Shown: positions 55,073 to 64,000 of the stretch, one piece after another
Layout: each line of letters opens with the position of its first letter
Numbering within the stretch: the first letter of the stretch is position 1
Source: Symbiodinium natans
Taxonomy: Eukaryota; Sar; Dinophyceae; Suessiales; Symbiodiniaceae
Direction: 5' to 3'
Assembly: GCA_905221605.1 (NCBI GenBank)
Contig: CAJNDS010002206.1
Coordinates: forward strand, 477,226-541,225
Length of the DNA: 64,000 bases
The notes under the pieces: model-generated
The model's input: only the letters and a program-made list of their open reading frames with translations
Database searches by the model: none
Told to the model about the DNA's origin: nothing
Program-made: the position numbers and the translations under genes

Positions 55073-55650
55073 CATGCTGAGCTGCGGGGACAGGATGGAA
55101 CAGCCACTGCCCACTCGGCTGTGCTTCGAGCAGTCTCACAGCCATTTCGACAGATGCTCAACACTGAGATGTCAGAGGGCCAGTATCTCAGCCTCCAGGT
55201 CACGCAAACATAAGTACGTTAGGATACGTGACGGGTTGCTGAATGATGAAAAGTTCGCAACTCCAGGTCGGACCAAGACAATCGAGCTTTTGGATGTGCT
55301 GGCAGCCCAGAGAGCAGGCCAAAGAGTAGCCCGAAAGACCGAAAGGATCCCAACGTCGCCAAGGGCCAATGGGATCCAATGGGTCAATGTCGTGACATCT
55401 TGCACGTGTATGCACTTGTTTCCCGCGCCGTTACGCGCCGTTACGCGCCGTCGCGCAAGACGCACGAGGACCCGAGCTGACCTGCTCTTCTTCCTCCGGC
55501 TACTGTACACTGGCCAGGCAACAAACGTTCCTTGGAACGTCCAGGACTGACAAGATTCCTTCGTCCCAGGTGGATGAGGCTGACTGGGATGGCCTGTCAG
55601 GGACGCCCCACTTCCAAGCACCGCTGCGGCAGTGGGACATGCGACTCATG
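55073..55650 (+). CDS. BTB/POZ-domain protein, partial, three exons
   Basis: BTB/POZ domains mediate protein-protein contacts and often act as Cullin-3 adaptors. 55073-55198 (after CTGCAG, GT donor) reads AELRGQDGTATAHSAVLRAV and then SQPFRQMLNTEMSEG, the classic BTB core H-x-AVL-x-A-S-x-PF-x-x-ML. ~55477-55527 reads ADLLFFLRLLYTGQ, the FL-x-x-LYTG segment, and ends at a GC donor. 55570-55650 (after TCCCAG) reads VDEADWDGLSGTPHFQAPLR. The frame upstream of 55073 stays open and includes CPGCSLPDEG, so the first exon may be longer. An exon between 55199 and 55476 is expected. No kelch, ankyrin or MATH partner domain was found nearby. Confidence 0.72.
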
Positions 55651-55734
55651 CGACCGTCAACATGCGGTAAAGCAATATAAAGCAATGTAGCAGAGGGGGT
55701 AAAGGTGATGAACCACTGAGGTGACAGCTCCTGA

Positions 55735-56335
55735 AGATGCCGAACCAGCCAGTGCCAGCCTGCTCAACGGCATCTACACGGTCCCATGGGGGAGGGGGGG
55801 CGGGGGAGTCAGTTAGCAGCAAATTTACCAGGACTGCACGACAGCCTTGGTGGGTCACCAGATGCTCGCTGTGGACTGTATGGAGTATTGATTCCTTACC
55901 CTTAACACCTCAAGAGCAGACTTCACCGATGGCAGCTGCAACTCTCAAGCACAACAGGCGTAGACACCACGATAAGGGTTGGCAACCATGAGCCGTTGCA
56001 GACAACGCACCCAAAAACCTAACCCCGGAAACTGCCCTGAAGTCCTAAGTTGAGGCAACGAGCTATGATCCTTTGGTTGGCATTGCTTCGTAAGTCAGCG
56101 TTGATGAGTCTCGCCTCATCCAGTGACCGGCGATGTTTTTTGAATGCTTTACCACTGAGTGATATCTTATGGGGATCAATGCTCAGAACCCCTAAGCCTG
56201 AATCGTATGGATGGCAACAGAGTGAGTAGGGCTTAGGCCGCCTCGTGAAGAGCCCCACATGGCGCGGCTCTGTGCGCTCGCTGCATGGCTTTGGTTCTCA
56301 GGTACCCTCTTTGGGGCTGCAGGGTCGGTTGGCAA
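55735..56335. other. No firm gene
   Basis: 55735-55800 reads EDAEPASASLLNGIYTVPW and could be a following BTB-gene exon. The rest has no signal. Confidence 0.35.
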
Positions 56336-56339
56336 GTGA

Positions 56340-56905
56340 CCAGCGGTTGCTCGATTGTGGGTACCTTCAGTCTGCAATGGGAAGTGCTTGAAGACTACAG
56401 GTGCGATTGTTCTAGACAAGGGGCTGGGAAAAATCTTTCAAAACTACTTTAACGTAGAACAATCGCTGCATGTCCAGCAGGCTCTGGTCGGGGTGGATAC
56501 TCAGTTCAAAGCCCCTGATCACGTCGAAATGGGCCAAGCTGTTTGGATTGATGGGTTTCCGGAAGCTGCTGTACTTCTCTGAGGGAAGATGTCGCGTGCA
56601 ATGCAGGCGCAGCGAAGCAGCCGGATCTTGACTTGGGCGCTCTCTTCGAAGGCCATTGGACTTGTGGCTTGCTGCCCTCGAGAGCCCCTCTCAGCAGGCC
56701 TGGGAGCGCTGCAGAATACCGGCAAGGGCGGCAAAGGCGCCGACCCGGTGTTGCAAAATGTGGCTCCTTGTTTCAGCTTGATGTCTCAATTTGTCTCACG
56801 CGCTTCGAAGAGTGCCCCGAAAGGATCACCGCGCGCAGACGCCTGCCCCGCTGGTCAGTCTCCCGTCCCCAAGCTGGAGCGACTGCAGCGTTTGTGACTG
56901 ATTTC
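56340..56905 (+). CDS. Unknown frames
   Basis: 56355-56580 reads TTGAIVLDKGLGKIFQNYFN and then HVEMGQAVWIDGFPEAAV. 56600-56900 has two open forward frames (one reads KQPDLDLGALFEGHWTCGLL). The first is plausible; no family. Confidence 0.35.
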
Positions 56906-57151
56906 TGTTTGCTTCTGTTGAGTTGAAGGGGACAAGCAGCAAAAGCAAAGAAGCACGCCGGGTCGTGAGCCAGGACCAACATTCACGCATGACTGCCAAC
57001 GGCTGTGGTCCGCAGGGCCTGGTGGTGAAGGCAGCGCTTGCACATTGCGCGTTCGCATGCCCATACTGACCTAAAGGGGTGTGGCGACACAGCGTTGGGC
57101 ATGGGTGTGTGCGTGTGCGGGAGTGAGTGAGTGAAGTGGCCATATTTCCAG

Positions 57152-57253
57152 TGGGCAGTTCTCTAAACTAGGGTCCCTTTTGGGGCTCTGTTTTAAGGGT
57201 GCCATACTATAGATGGGACCCAAAACGGGACTCGAATCTAGAAAGCTACCCCA
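57152..57253 (+). mobile_element. Small foldback (MITE-like) element, copy 2
   Basis: It begins TGGGCAGTTCTCTAAACTAG and ends, read on the opposite strand, TGGGGTAGCTTTCTAGATTC. The ends are inverted copies of one another. Internally AGGGTCCC pairs with GGGACCC, and GTTTTAAGGG-x-GCCATACTA matches the copy at 35361-35498 with that copy inverted. No coding capacity. Confidence 0.6.
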
Positions 57254-57373
57254 GTGGCTGTCTCAGGAGCCGCATGGATTGTTTCGCTGCTGCAACAGTC
57301 GAAGGCCCAAGTATCGCGCGAGACGATGCTTGAGACCTTCTTGACATTGGTGATTCTTCATACCGGACCTCCA

Positions 57374-57745
57374 AGGGTCAGGAAGCTGACGAAGCTAACA
57401 TTGTTGAAGTTGGGAACCTGGCCAAGGCCACGATGTATGCTTTTCTGTATGCGGGACCTCACACGACTTCTGCGAGGAGACTGATAGTCAAAACGTGCCA
57501 TTCTGTTCCGTGCGTGGTCGTTGCGGTGCAAAGTCAGACATCGACCTGAATTGTGAGTTTGTCGCTGACAGGACGAGTTCTCCAAGTGCATGAAGGAAGC
57601 CGGAAACTGAATTCGAAAAGCACCGACACGGCTGGAAGCTTCTTAGCTGCGAGGGTCTGGCCATGCCGAGGTCTGCCAAACTCCGTTATCTGGAGAGCAT
57701 CAGGAGTGCAAGCAACAGGCGATTGATATGTTTTGATTTTGTTTG
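57374..57745 (+). CDS. Unknown exons
   Basis: 57374-57475 (after CTCCAAG) reads GQEADEANIVEVGNLAKATM and then YAFLYAGPHT. 57573-57600 reads DEFSKCMKEAG. 57609-57745 reads FEKHRHGWKLLSCEGLAMPR and then LRYLESIRSAS. The first resembles the last part of a BTB domain only weakly. Confidence 0.45.
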
Positions 57746-58239
57746 ATTTCTTTTACGGGTTAGCTGTCAGTTTGAACGGTGTAACGATCTGAATCCTGGC
57801 AACATGTGTAGCACATGGAACAAATTGTAACAATGTCTGGCTCAGTGTGGTGCTTTCAACGGCCTTCGAATGAGATTCCTTTCGCCTCCAGGCCCAATCA
57901 TTCTCGTCAATGACGAAAGTCTTTGGCTCAGGCCACCAGAATTACACCAGAATTGCACCAGAAGCAATGCTGCAATGTCAGTGTCGTCAGTGACCCGGCA
58001 GCCTTGCCGCGACCTCTCTGAAGTGGTTTGATTTGCTCTAGCGTCTCTAGCGGGCTATAGCAGGGCTCACTTCTTGAGACCGTGCTTGGATTCCATCTCC
58101 CGGAGGCTTTCACAAAGCCTCTCAACAAGATTCCTGCCAATGCGTTCCCAAGGACGAGGCACCTGCAATTTGGGCAATGTTGGCAAATGTAAGCTGATGC
58201 CAGTCGTTCCCAGTGAAGGCAGGCCAGAAGCACAGCCGT

Positions 58240-58575
58240 TGACTCAGTTAGCCAACCTTTGCAGAGTGGTTCTACCATGCGCAGGGAAGGCTTGCCAAGT
58301 CAGGTGTGCGCTCGCGAGTTTGTGTGCGTGGGCTGGGTCGAGAAACCTTCTCCTGGATGCACTCTGTCAAGTAAAACTTTTGAACTCTGGTTGGCGTTTT
58401 TACCAACCGTTCTGCAGAAACACAAGGATTCCCAGCCTTACACCCTAGACTTCGTCTCATCGCCTGCCCCGCTTCCCCTCTTCGGGGGGCCCAAAGATGC
58501 GCACCTCTCTGTCAAGTTGGCTTTGGATTTTGGACATGAATTCCCAGAAAATATCCTTGCCAAAGACCCGTGACA
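58240..58575 (+). CDS. Unknown exons
   Basis: 58255-58372 reads PTFAEWFYHAQGRLAKSGVR and then GRETFSWMHSVK. 58378-58572 reads TFELWLAFLPTVLQKHKDSQ, PYTLDFVSSPAPLPLFGG and a segment ending FGHEFPENILAKDP. They are in different frames, so there is an intron or start between them. Protein-like; not identified. Confidence 0.45.
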
Positions 58576-58689
58576 GTGCCTTGTGTCTTGCGACGCTCGG
58601 CGTGGGCCTCGTTTGCAACTGAGGGCAGGAGCTGTCAGGGTTCTTTTAGTTCCCCAAACAGGAACCGTTTGGGGTCCTCTCCTCAGAAA

Positions 58690-61600
58690 GAAAAAGCGTC
58701 ACGCGCTTGGCCAGATGGGTGTCACGCGCTTCGGGCCTGTGGTCTCCCATGGTCTCCGATCATGAACACAATTGGGGCCATTGGGGCCGGGTGGGTGTCA
58801 CGCGCTCGGGCCTGTGGCTCTCATGGTCTCCGATCATGAGCACAATTGGGGACATTGGGGTCACGCGCTTCGGGCCTGTGGTCTCCCATGGTCTCCGATC
58901 ATGAGCTGGGTGGGTGTCACGCGCTCGGGCCTGTGGTCTCCCATGGTCTCCGATCATGAGCACAATTGGGGCTATTGGGGCCGGGTGGGTGTCACGCGCT
59001 CGGGCCTGCGGTCTCCCATGGTCTCCGATCATGAGCACAATTGGGGCCACTGGGGCCGGGCGGGTGTCACGCGCTCGGGCCTGTACGTGGTCTCCGATCA
59101 TGAGCACAATGGGGGCCAATTGGGGCCGGGTGGGTGTCACGCGCTTCGGGGCCTGTGGTCTCCATGGTCTCCGATCATGAGCACAATAGGGGCCAATTGG
59201 CGGGCGGGTGTCACGCGCTTCGGGCCTGTGGTCTCCCATGGTCTCCGATCATGAGCTGGGTGGGTGGCACGCGCTCGGGCCTGTGGTCGTGGGCGGGTGT
59301 CACGCGTTTGGGACCTGCGCTCTCCCACGGTCTCCGATCATGAGCACAATTGGGGGTCTCCCATGGTCTCCGATCATGAGCCGGGTGGGTGTCACGTGCT
59401 CGGGGGTGTCACGCGCTTCGGGCCTGTGGTCTCCCACGGTCTCCGATCATGAGCACAATTGGGGCTATTGGGGCCGGGTGGGTGTCACGCGCTCGGGCCT
59501 GCGGTCTCCCATGGTCTCCGATCATGAGCACAATTGGGGCCAATTGGGGGCGGGTGGGTGTCACGCGCTTCGGGGCCTGTGGTCTCCCACGGTCTCCGAT
59601 CATGAGCGCAATTGGGGCCATTGGGGCCGGGTGGGTGTCACGCGCTCGGGCCTGTGCTCTCCCACGTGGTCTCCGATCATGAGCACAATTGCGGCCAATT
59701 GGGGCCGGGTGGGTGTCACGCGCTTCGCGGCCTGTGGTCTCCATGGTCTCCGATCATGAGCGCAATAGGGGCCAATTGGCGGGCGGGTGTCACGCGCTTC
59801 GGGCCTGTGGTCTCCCATGGTCTCCGATCATGAGCTGGGTGGGTGTCACGCGCTCGGGCCTGTGGTCGTGGGCGGGCGTCACGCGTTTGGGACCTGCGGT
59901 CTCCCACGGTCTCCGGTCGTGAGCACAATTGGGGCCTCCCATGATCTCCGATCATGAGCCGGGTGGGTATCACGCGCTCGGGCCTGTGGTCGCTGGCGGG
60001 TATCACGCGTTTCGGGCCTGCGGTTTCGCACGGTCTCCGATCATGAGCACAATTGGGGCCATTGGGGGCCGGGTGAGTGTCACGCGCTTCGGGCCTGTGG
60101 TCTCCCATGGTCTCCCATGGTCTCCGATCATGAGCACGAATTCCGATCATGAGCACAATTGGGCCAATTGGGGGTACTGGAGCCTTGGGTGTCACGCGCT
60201 TCGGGCCTGTGGTTTTTCCCTCAGAATGGGGTCCGTGGTCTTTCATGGTCTCCTCATGAGCGCAATAGGGCCGGGTGGGTGTCACACGGTCCATGGTTTC
60301 CAGGGTCTGTGAAGTGACAGGGGTTGGGAGGGTGTCACGCGCTTGGGTCCGTGATCTCCACGGTCTCGGATCATGAGCGACAGGGTTCTCCATAGTCTCT
60401 AGGGTGTCACACGCTTGGGTTCATGGACTCCCATGATCTCCCAGCGCGAGCACAATCTCGGCGGGTGTCACGCGGTCCGGGTTCGGCTGGCTCTTCGTGG
60501 TCTCCGATCATGAGCGACAGGGGTTGGGAGGGTGTCGTGCGCTTGGTCCGTGGATTTCCGTGGTCTCCGATCATGAGCGCAATGGCTGGGCGGGTGTCGC
60601 GCGGTTCGGGTCCGTGATTTCCCATGGACTCCGATCATGAGCAACAAGCTTGGGAGGGTGTCGTGCGCTGGGTTCGTGGTCTCCCATGGTCTCCTCATGG
60701 GCGGGTGTCTCGCGATCCGGCTCCGTGGTGTCCCATGATCTCTGATCATGAGCGACAGGGGTTGAGAGGGTGTCGCGCGCCTGGACGGTCTCGCATGGTG
60801 AGCACAATGGGGCGGGTCACGCGGTTCGGGTCCGTGGTGAGTGGCAGGGGTTGGAGGAGAGGGTGTCACGCGCATGGGTTCGTGGTCTCCCAACATCTCC
60901 GATCATGAGCGCAATGGGGCCGGGCAGGTGTCGCGCGATTCGGGTCCGTGGTGAGCTACAGGCATTGGGAGGGCGTTCACGCGTTTGGGTCCGCGGTCTC
61001 CCACGGTCTCCGATCATGAGCGCAATGGGGCTGGCGGGTGTCACGCGGTCCGGGTTCGTGGTCTTTCGTGATCTCCGATCATGAGCGACAGGGGTTGAGA
61101 GGGTGTCGTGCGCTTGGATTCGTGGTCTCCATGGTATCCGACCATGAGCGCAATGGGCTGGGCGGGTGTCACGCGGTTCGGGTCCGTGGTGAGCGACAGG
61201 GACTGGGGGGGTGTCACGCGCTTGGGTCCGTGGTCTCCGATGGTCTCTGAGCACGCTGGGCGGGTGTCACGTGGTCCGGTTTCGTGGTCTGTCATGGTGT
61301 CCGATCATGAGTGAGAGGGGTTGAGAGGGTGTCACGCGCATGGGTTCGTGGTCTCCCAACATCTCCGATCATGAGCGCAATGGGGCCGGGCGGGTGTCAC
61401 GCGGTTCGGGTCCGTGGTGAGCTACAGGCATTGAGAGGGCGTTCACGCGTTTGGGTCCGCGGGCTCCCACGGTCTGGGATCACGAGCGCGTGCAGCAGGG
61501 CGGGCGGGTGTCACGCGGTCCGGGTCCGTGGTCTCCCGTGATCTCCGATCATGAGCGACAGGGGTTGAGGGTGTCACGCGCTTGGGTTCGTGGTCTCCCA

Positions 61601-61745
61601 TGGTCTCCGACCATGAGCGCAATGGGGCCGGGCGGGTGTCACGCGGTTCGGGTCCGTGGTGAGCGACAGGGACTGGGGGGGTGTCACGCGCTTGGGTCCG
61701 TGGTCTCCGATGGTCTCTGATCATGAGCGACAGGGGTTGAGAGGG
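58690..61745 (+). repeat. 3-kb degenerate minisatellite, core GGTCTCCGATCATGAGC
   Basis: About 45 units of 54-90 bp. The core is GGGTGTCACGCGCTCGGGCC then GTGGTCTCCCATGGTCTCCG then ATCATGAGC. To about 60180 the units carry CACAATTGGGGCC spacers. After that they carry GACAGGGGTTGAGAGGGTGT and GGTCCGTGGTGAGC spacers, so there are two sub-families. Every frame on both strands is open over long distances; none is a gene. Confidence 0.96.
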
Positions 61746-61759
61746 GCGGAGGCAGGGTG

Positions 61760-63225
61760 GACCCAGAATCAGAAAGAACATGCTCAGATGCATTTTTCAA
61801 AGCGGGCAAAATGCATTCGCGCAGCTTGCTCCTTCCACAACCCACAATCGAATTGAGTTAAAAGCTGATCTTTTGTCGCAAAGACAGAGGCTGCGTACAG
61901 AAGAAGCCTCTGTCCAAATGCATTTCTCGCCCGTGCTTTAATGCATTCAGCTGTTTTCGCCTTCTAAAAAGTGCACAAAAAGAGCACAGCGTTGCAAATG
62001 TGGCAAGCAAGACCAAATGCTTTTTTTAGGCCTGGCAAAATGCATTCGGGCAGCGCTTGGACATCCATGTCTATTGGTATTTTACGACCAACATTTCCCC
62101 GACATGCATCTGAGGGCATTCCACATGCATTTTTCGTCGCCCGAAAAACGCATTTGGCACTGGTTTCCTATCATGTTGCAATCTTGGGTTCTGCCGGCTC
62201 AGGACTTCTAAATTTCATGTCTTTCTGCGCGTAAGAACATCTAGAATCTATATATAGGATTTGAACGCGTTTAGAACCATAATCACCGTTTCGCAAAATT
62301 CCCGAAAAGGGGCCTAAAATTAGAAGCAACGTGCCCAGATGTATTTTGCAAAGCAGGCAAAATGCATTCGCGCAGCTTGCTCCTTCCAAAGCCACAACAA
62401 AAAACTCACTTGATAGCTGACTTTTGTGTCAAAGACAGAGGCCCCGTACGGAAGAAACCAAAGTCCGAATGCATTTTTCGCCTGTGCCCAAATGCATTCA
62501 GCTGTGTTCGGTTTGAAAAAGTGCAGAAAGAGCACGCGGCGTTGCAAATGTGGAAAGCAAGACCAAATGCGTTTTTCAGGCCTGGCAAAACGCATTCGGC
62601 AGCGTCTGGTCATCCATGTCTAGTCGGTTATCCTTGCTCCATTTCAGCATGAAAAACAAACGAAAACAAAGCAAAAGAATAGATTGGTGTTTTACGACCA
62701 ACATCTACCCGACATGCATTTCTAGGGCATTCCAAATGCATTTTTCGTTGCCCGAAGAATGCATTTGGCACTGGTTTCCTATCATGTTTAGTTTTGGTTT
62801 CTGCTGGCTCATGACGTATTCGATTCTTCTGATGCATAAAAGTAGCTATAGTAATTGAAAAACTTGTTTAGAACAATGTTCGACATTTTGCAGGAGTACC
62901 AAAACAGACCCAGAATCAGGAAGAACATGCTCAGGTGCATTTTTCAAAGTGGGCGAAATGCATTCGCGCAGCTTGCTCCTTCCACAACCACAATACAATT
63001 GAATTAAGAGTTGATCTTTTGTCGTAAAGACAAGCTGCGTACAGAAGAGGCGAATGCGCAACTGCTTTTTTCGCGCGTGCCTATATGCACTCAGCTTTTT
63101 TTGCCCTTGAAAAAGTACAGAAAGAGAGAGCATGGCGTTGAAAATGTAGAAAGCAAGACCAAATGCATTTTTCAGGCCTGGCAAAATGCATGTGGGCAGC
63201 GCTGGGACATCCATGTCGATCCCTC
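61760..63225 (+). repeat. Tandem satellite, ~570-bp unit, about 2.6 copies, rich in AATGCATT
   Basis: Copies begin at about 61760, 62311 and 62909 with [AC]C[CT]A[GA]AATCAGAA-like sequence. Shared landmarks are AAATGCATTCGCGCAGCTTG, CTTTTGTCGCAAAGACAGAG, GGCCTGGCAAAATGCATTCG and GGTTTCCTATCATGTT. The last copy ends after GACATCCATGTCGATCC. AATGCATT recurs several times per unit. It is AT-richer than the minisatellite beside it. Confidence 0.95.
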
Positions 63226-63635
63226 GTTTGGATTGGGAAAGGGTTGTTCCGACCCCTGGCAGCTCCAAAAAGAAGCTTGAAACCCACGCCTCCATACTGA
63301 GCCCAATTTTTCTGATTGTAAACTCGGCCTGCCGAGTTCTACGCGTCGCGTTATTGTTTCATGCCGCTTTCCCTTGATCTACAATCTTACTGTTTGGGGT
63401 CGTCGCCGGCGTAATTTTTTCATACTTTGCAATTTTGCTTTCTGTGTCCTTCGAAGCCTTAAGTCTTGGCCATTTGTTTCCTTATCTGTATTGTAGTTCT
63501 TTAGCCTGGCGAGATTGCGCGCCCGCTGCTGGGAAGTTTCTGTAAAGGCTATCCTGTGACTGAGCAATATCGAGCTTGAAGACTTGAGGGCTTAGCCCGG
63601 CTGTGATAGTAAAACAAAATAGTGCGCCCATGCGC
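63226..63635. other. No supported gene
   Basis: Spacer between the satellite and the GT tract. Only short frames. Confidence 0.5.
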
Positions 63636-63800
63636 GCGCGTGAGCGGGGGGCATGCGCACCGGTGTGGGCATGCGCACTGTTGTGTGTTTGTGTTTGTGT
63701 TTGTGTGTGTGTCTGTGTGTGTTTGTGTGTTTGTGTGTGTGTGTGTGTGTGTGTCTGCGTGTCTGTGTGTTTGTGTGTGTGTGTGTGTGCGTGTGTGCGC
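63636..63800 (+). repeat. GCATGCGCAC palindromes and (GT)n tract
   Basis: GCGCGCGTGAGC and two GCATGCGCAC words (63651, 63669) are followed by about 110 bp of GTGTGTTTGTGTG-type sequence. The alternating purine-pyrimidine content favours Z-DNA. Confidence 0.95.
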
Positions 63801-63830
63801 TCAGTGATAGTTGATACTTCTTCAGTGAAT

Positions 63831-63952
63831 GAGCTCAGGGGAGTACTTGGAAACTTTCTACAGACTGTACAACGAGTCCATGCTGGACACGCAGACTTTA
63901 GAGTCGCAGCTCTCCCAGTGGAAGGGCAAAGAGGCCAGGAACCCTGCGTAGA
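63831..63952 (+). CDS. Unknown exon at right edge
   Basis: The frame reads MSSGEYLETFYRLYNESMLD and then TQTLESQLSQWKGKEARNP before a stop. Strongly protein-like and helical. It may be the first exon of a gene that runs out of the window. Confidence 0.5.
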
Positions 63953-64000
63953 CTCGGGTTTGATTTCGGAGCGCCACCACGCAACCCGACAGGCCGAGCT

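Noticed and set aside
58690..61745. Many 60-225-codon open frames in all six frames
   Set aside because: They are translations of a minisatellite with no stops in its core. The repeated PWSPIMS/RARDTHPAP-type peptides are artefacts.
58690..61745. CRISPR-like pattern of repeats and spacers
   Set aside because: Unit length and repeat sequence vary too much, the spacers are themselves repeated, and the genome is eukaryotic.
1..64000. tRNA, rRNA, spliced-leader RNA or other RNA genes
   Set aside because: I found no T-loop GGTTCRA context with matching arms and no full leader sequence. A tRNAscan or Infernal run would decide.

Overview
The window reads as nuclear DNA of a dinoflagellate, most likely a Symbiodiniaceae-type alga. 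Conserved proteins are split into many short exons. When the joins are fixed by protein homology and reading phase, every acceptor is AG (nearly always AG|G), while donors are a mixture of GT, GC and GA. Every exon I can support is on the + strand, and the introns and spacers are full of short tandem repeats. There is no bacterial operon logic, and no tRNA, rRNA or CRISPR. All exon joins below were worked out by eye.

Left third (1-15.7 kb): three recognisable + strand genes and one repeat-bearing host gene. First comes a SLC35B/UAA-family nucleotide-sugar (or PAPS) transporter (1242-4489, 13 exons in phase). Next is a DEAH/DEVH-box RNA helicase (5222 to beyond 15647), whose N-terminus carries seven near-identical 42-residue repeats. 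Two other genes lie inside introns of this helicase on the same strand: an intronless secreted LVIVD-repeat beta-propeller protein (7699-8745), and a 13-exon GBP/GB1-like GTPase of 382 residues (11202-14395). The helicase motifs continue in phase across both insertions, so this is a gene-within-gene arrangement.

Middle (16-58.6 kb): many + strand exons with clear splice signals and protein-like composition, but mostly no family I can name. They include coiled-coil exons (20.4-21.5, 25.4, 30.4, 52.2-53.7 kb), a Pro/Ala/Gln-rich disordered stretch (22.6-24.0 kb), an acidic D/E-rich segment (27.8-28.1 kb) and a BTB/POZ domain (55.07-55.6 kb). A 636-bp exon-plus-intron module is tandemly repeated (18.4-20.2 kb). 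Gene boundaries here cannot be fixed without transcripts.

Right end (58.7-63.8 kb): a 3-kb degenerate minisatellite, then about 2.6 tandem copies of a ~570-bp AT-richer satellite rich in AATGCATT, then a GT/alternating purine-pyrimidine block, and one last coding exon at the edge. Elsewhere there are four separate 10-bp-period arrays, a G-run array, decayed TTTAGGG-like tracts and two copies of a small foldback (MITE-like) element in opposite orientations.
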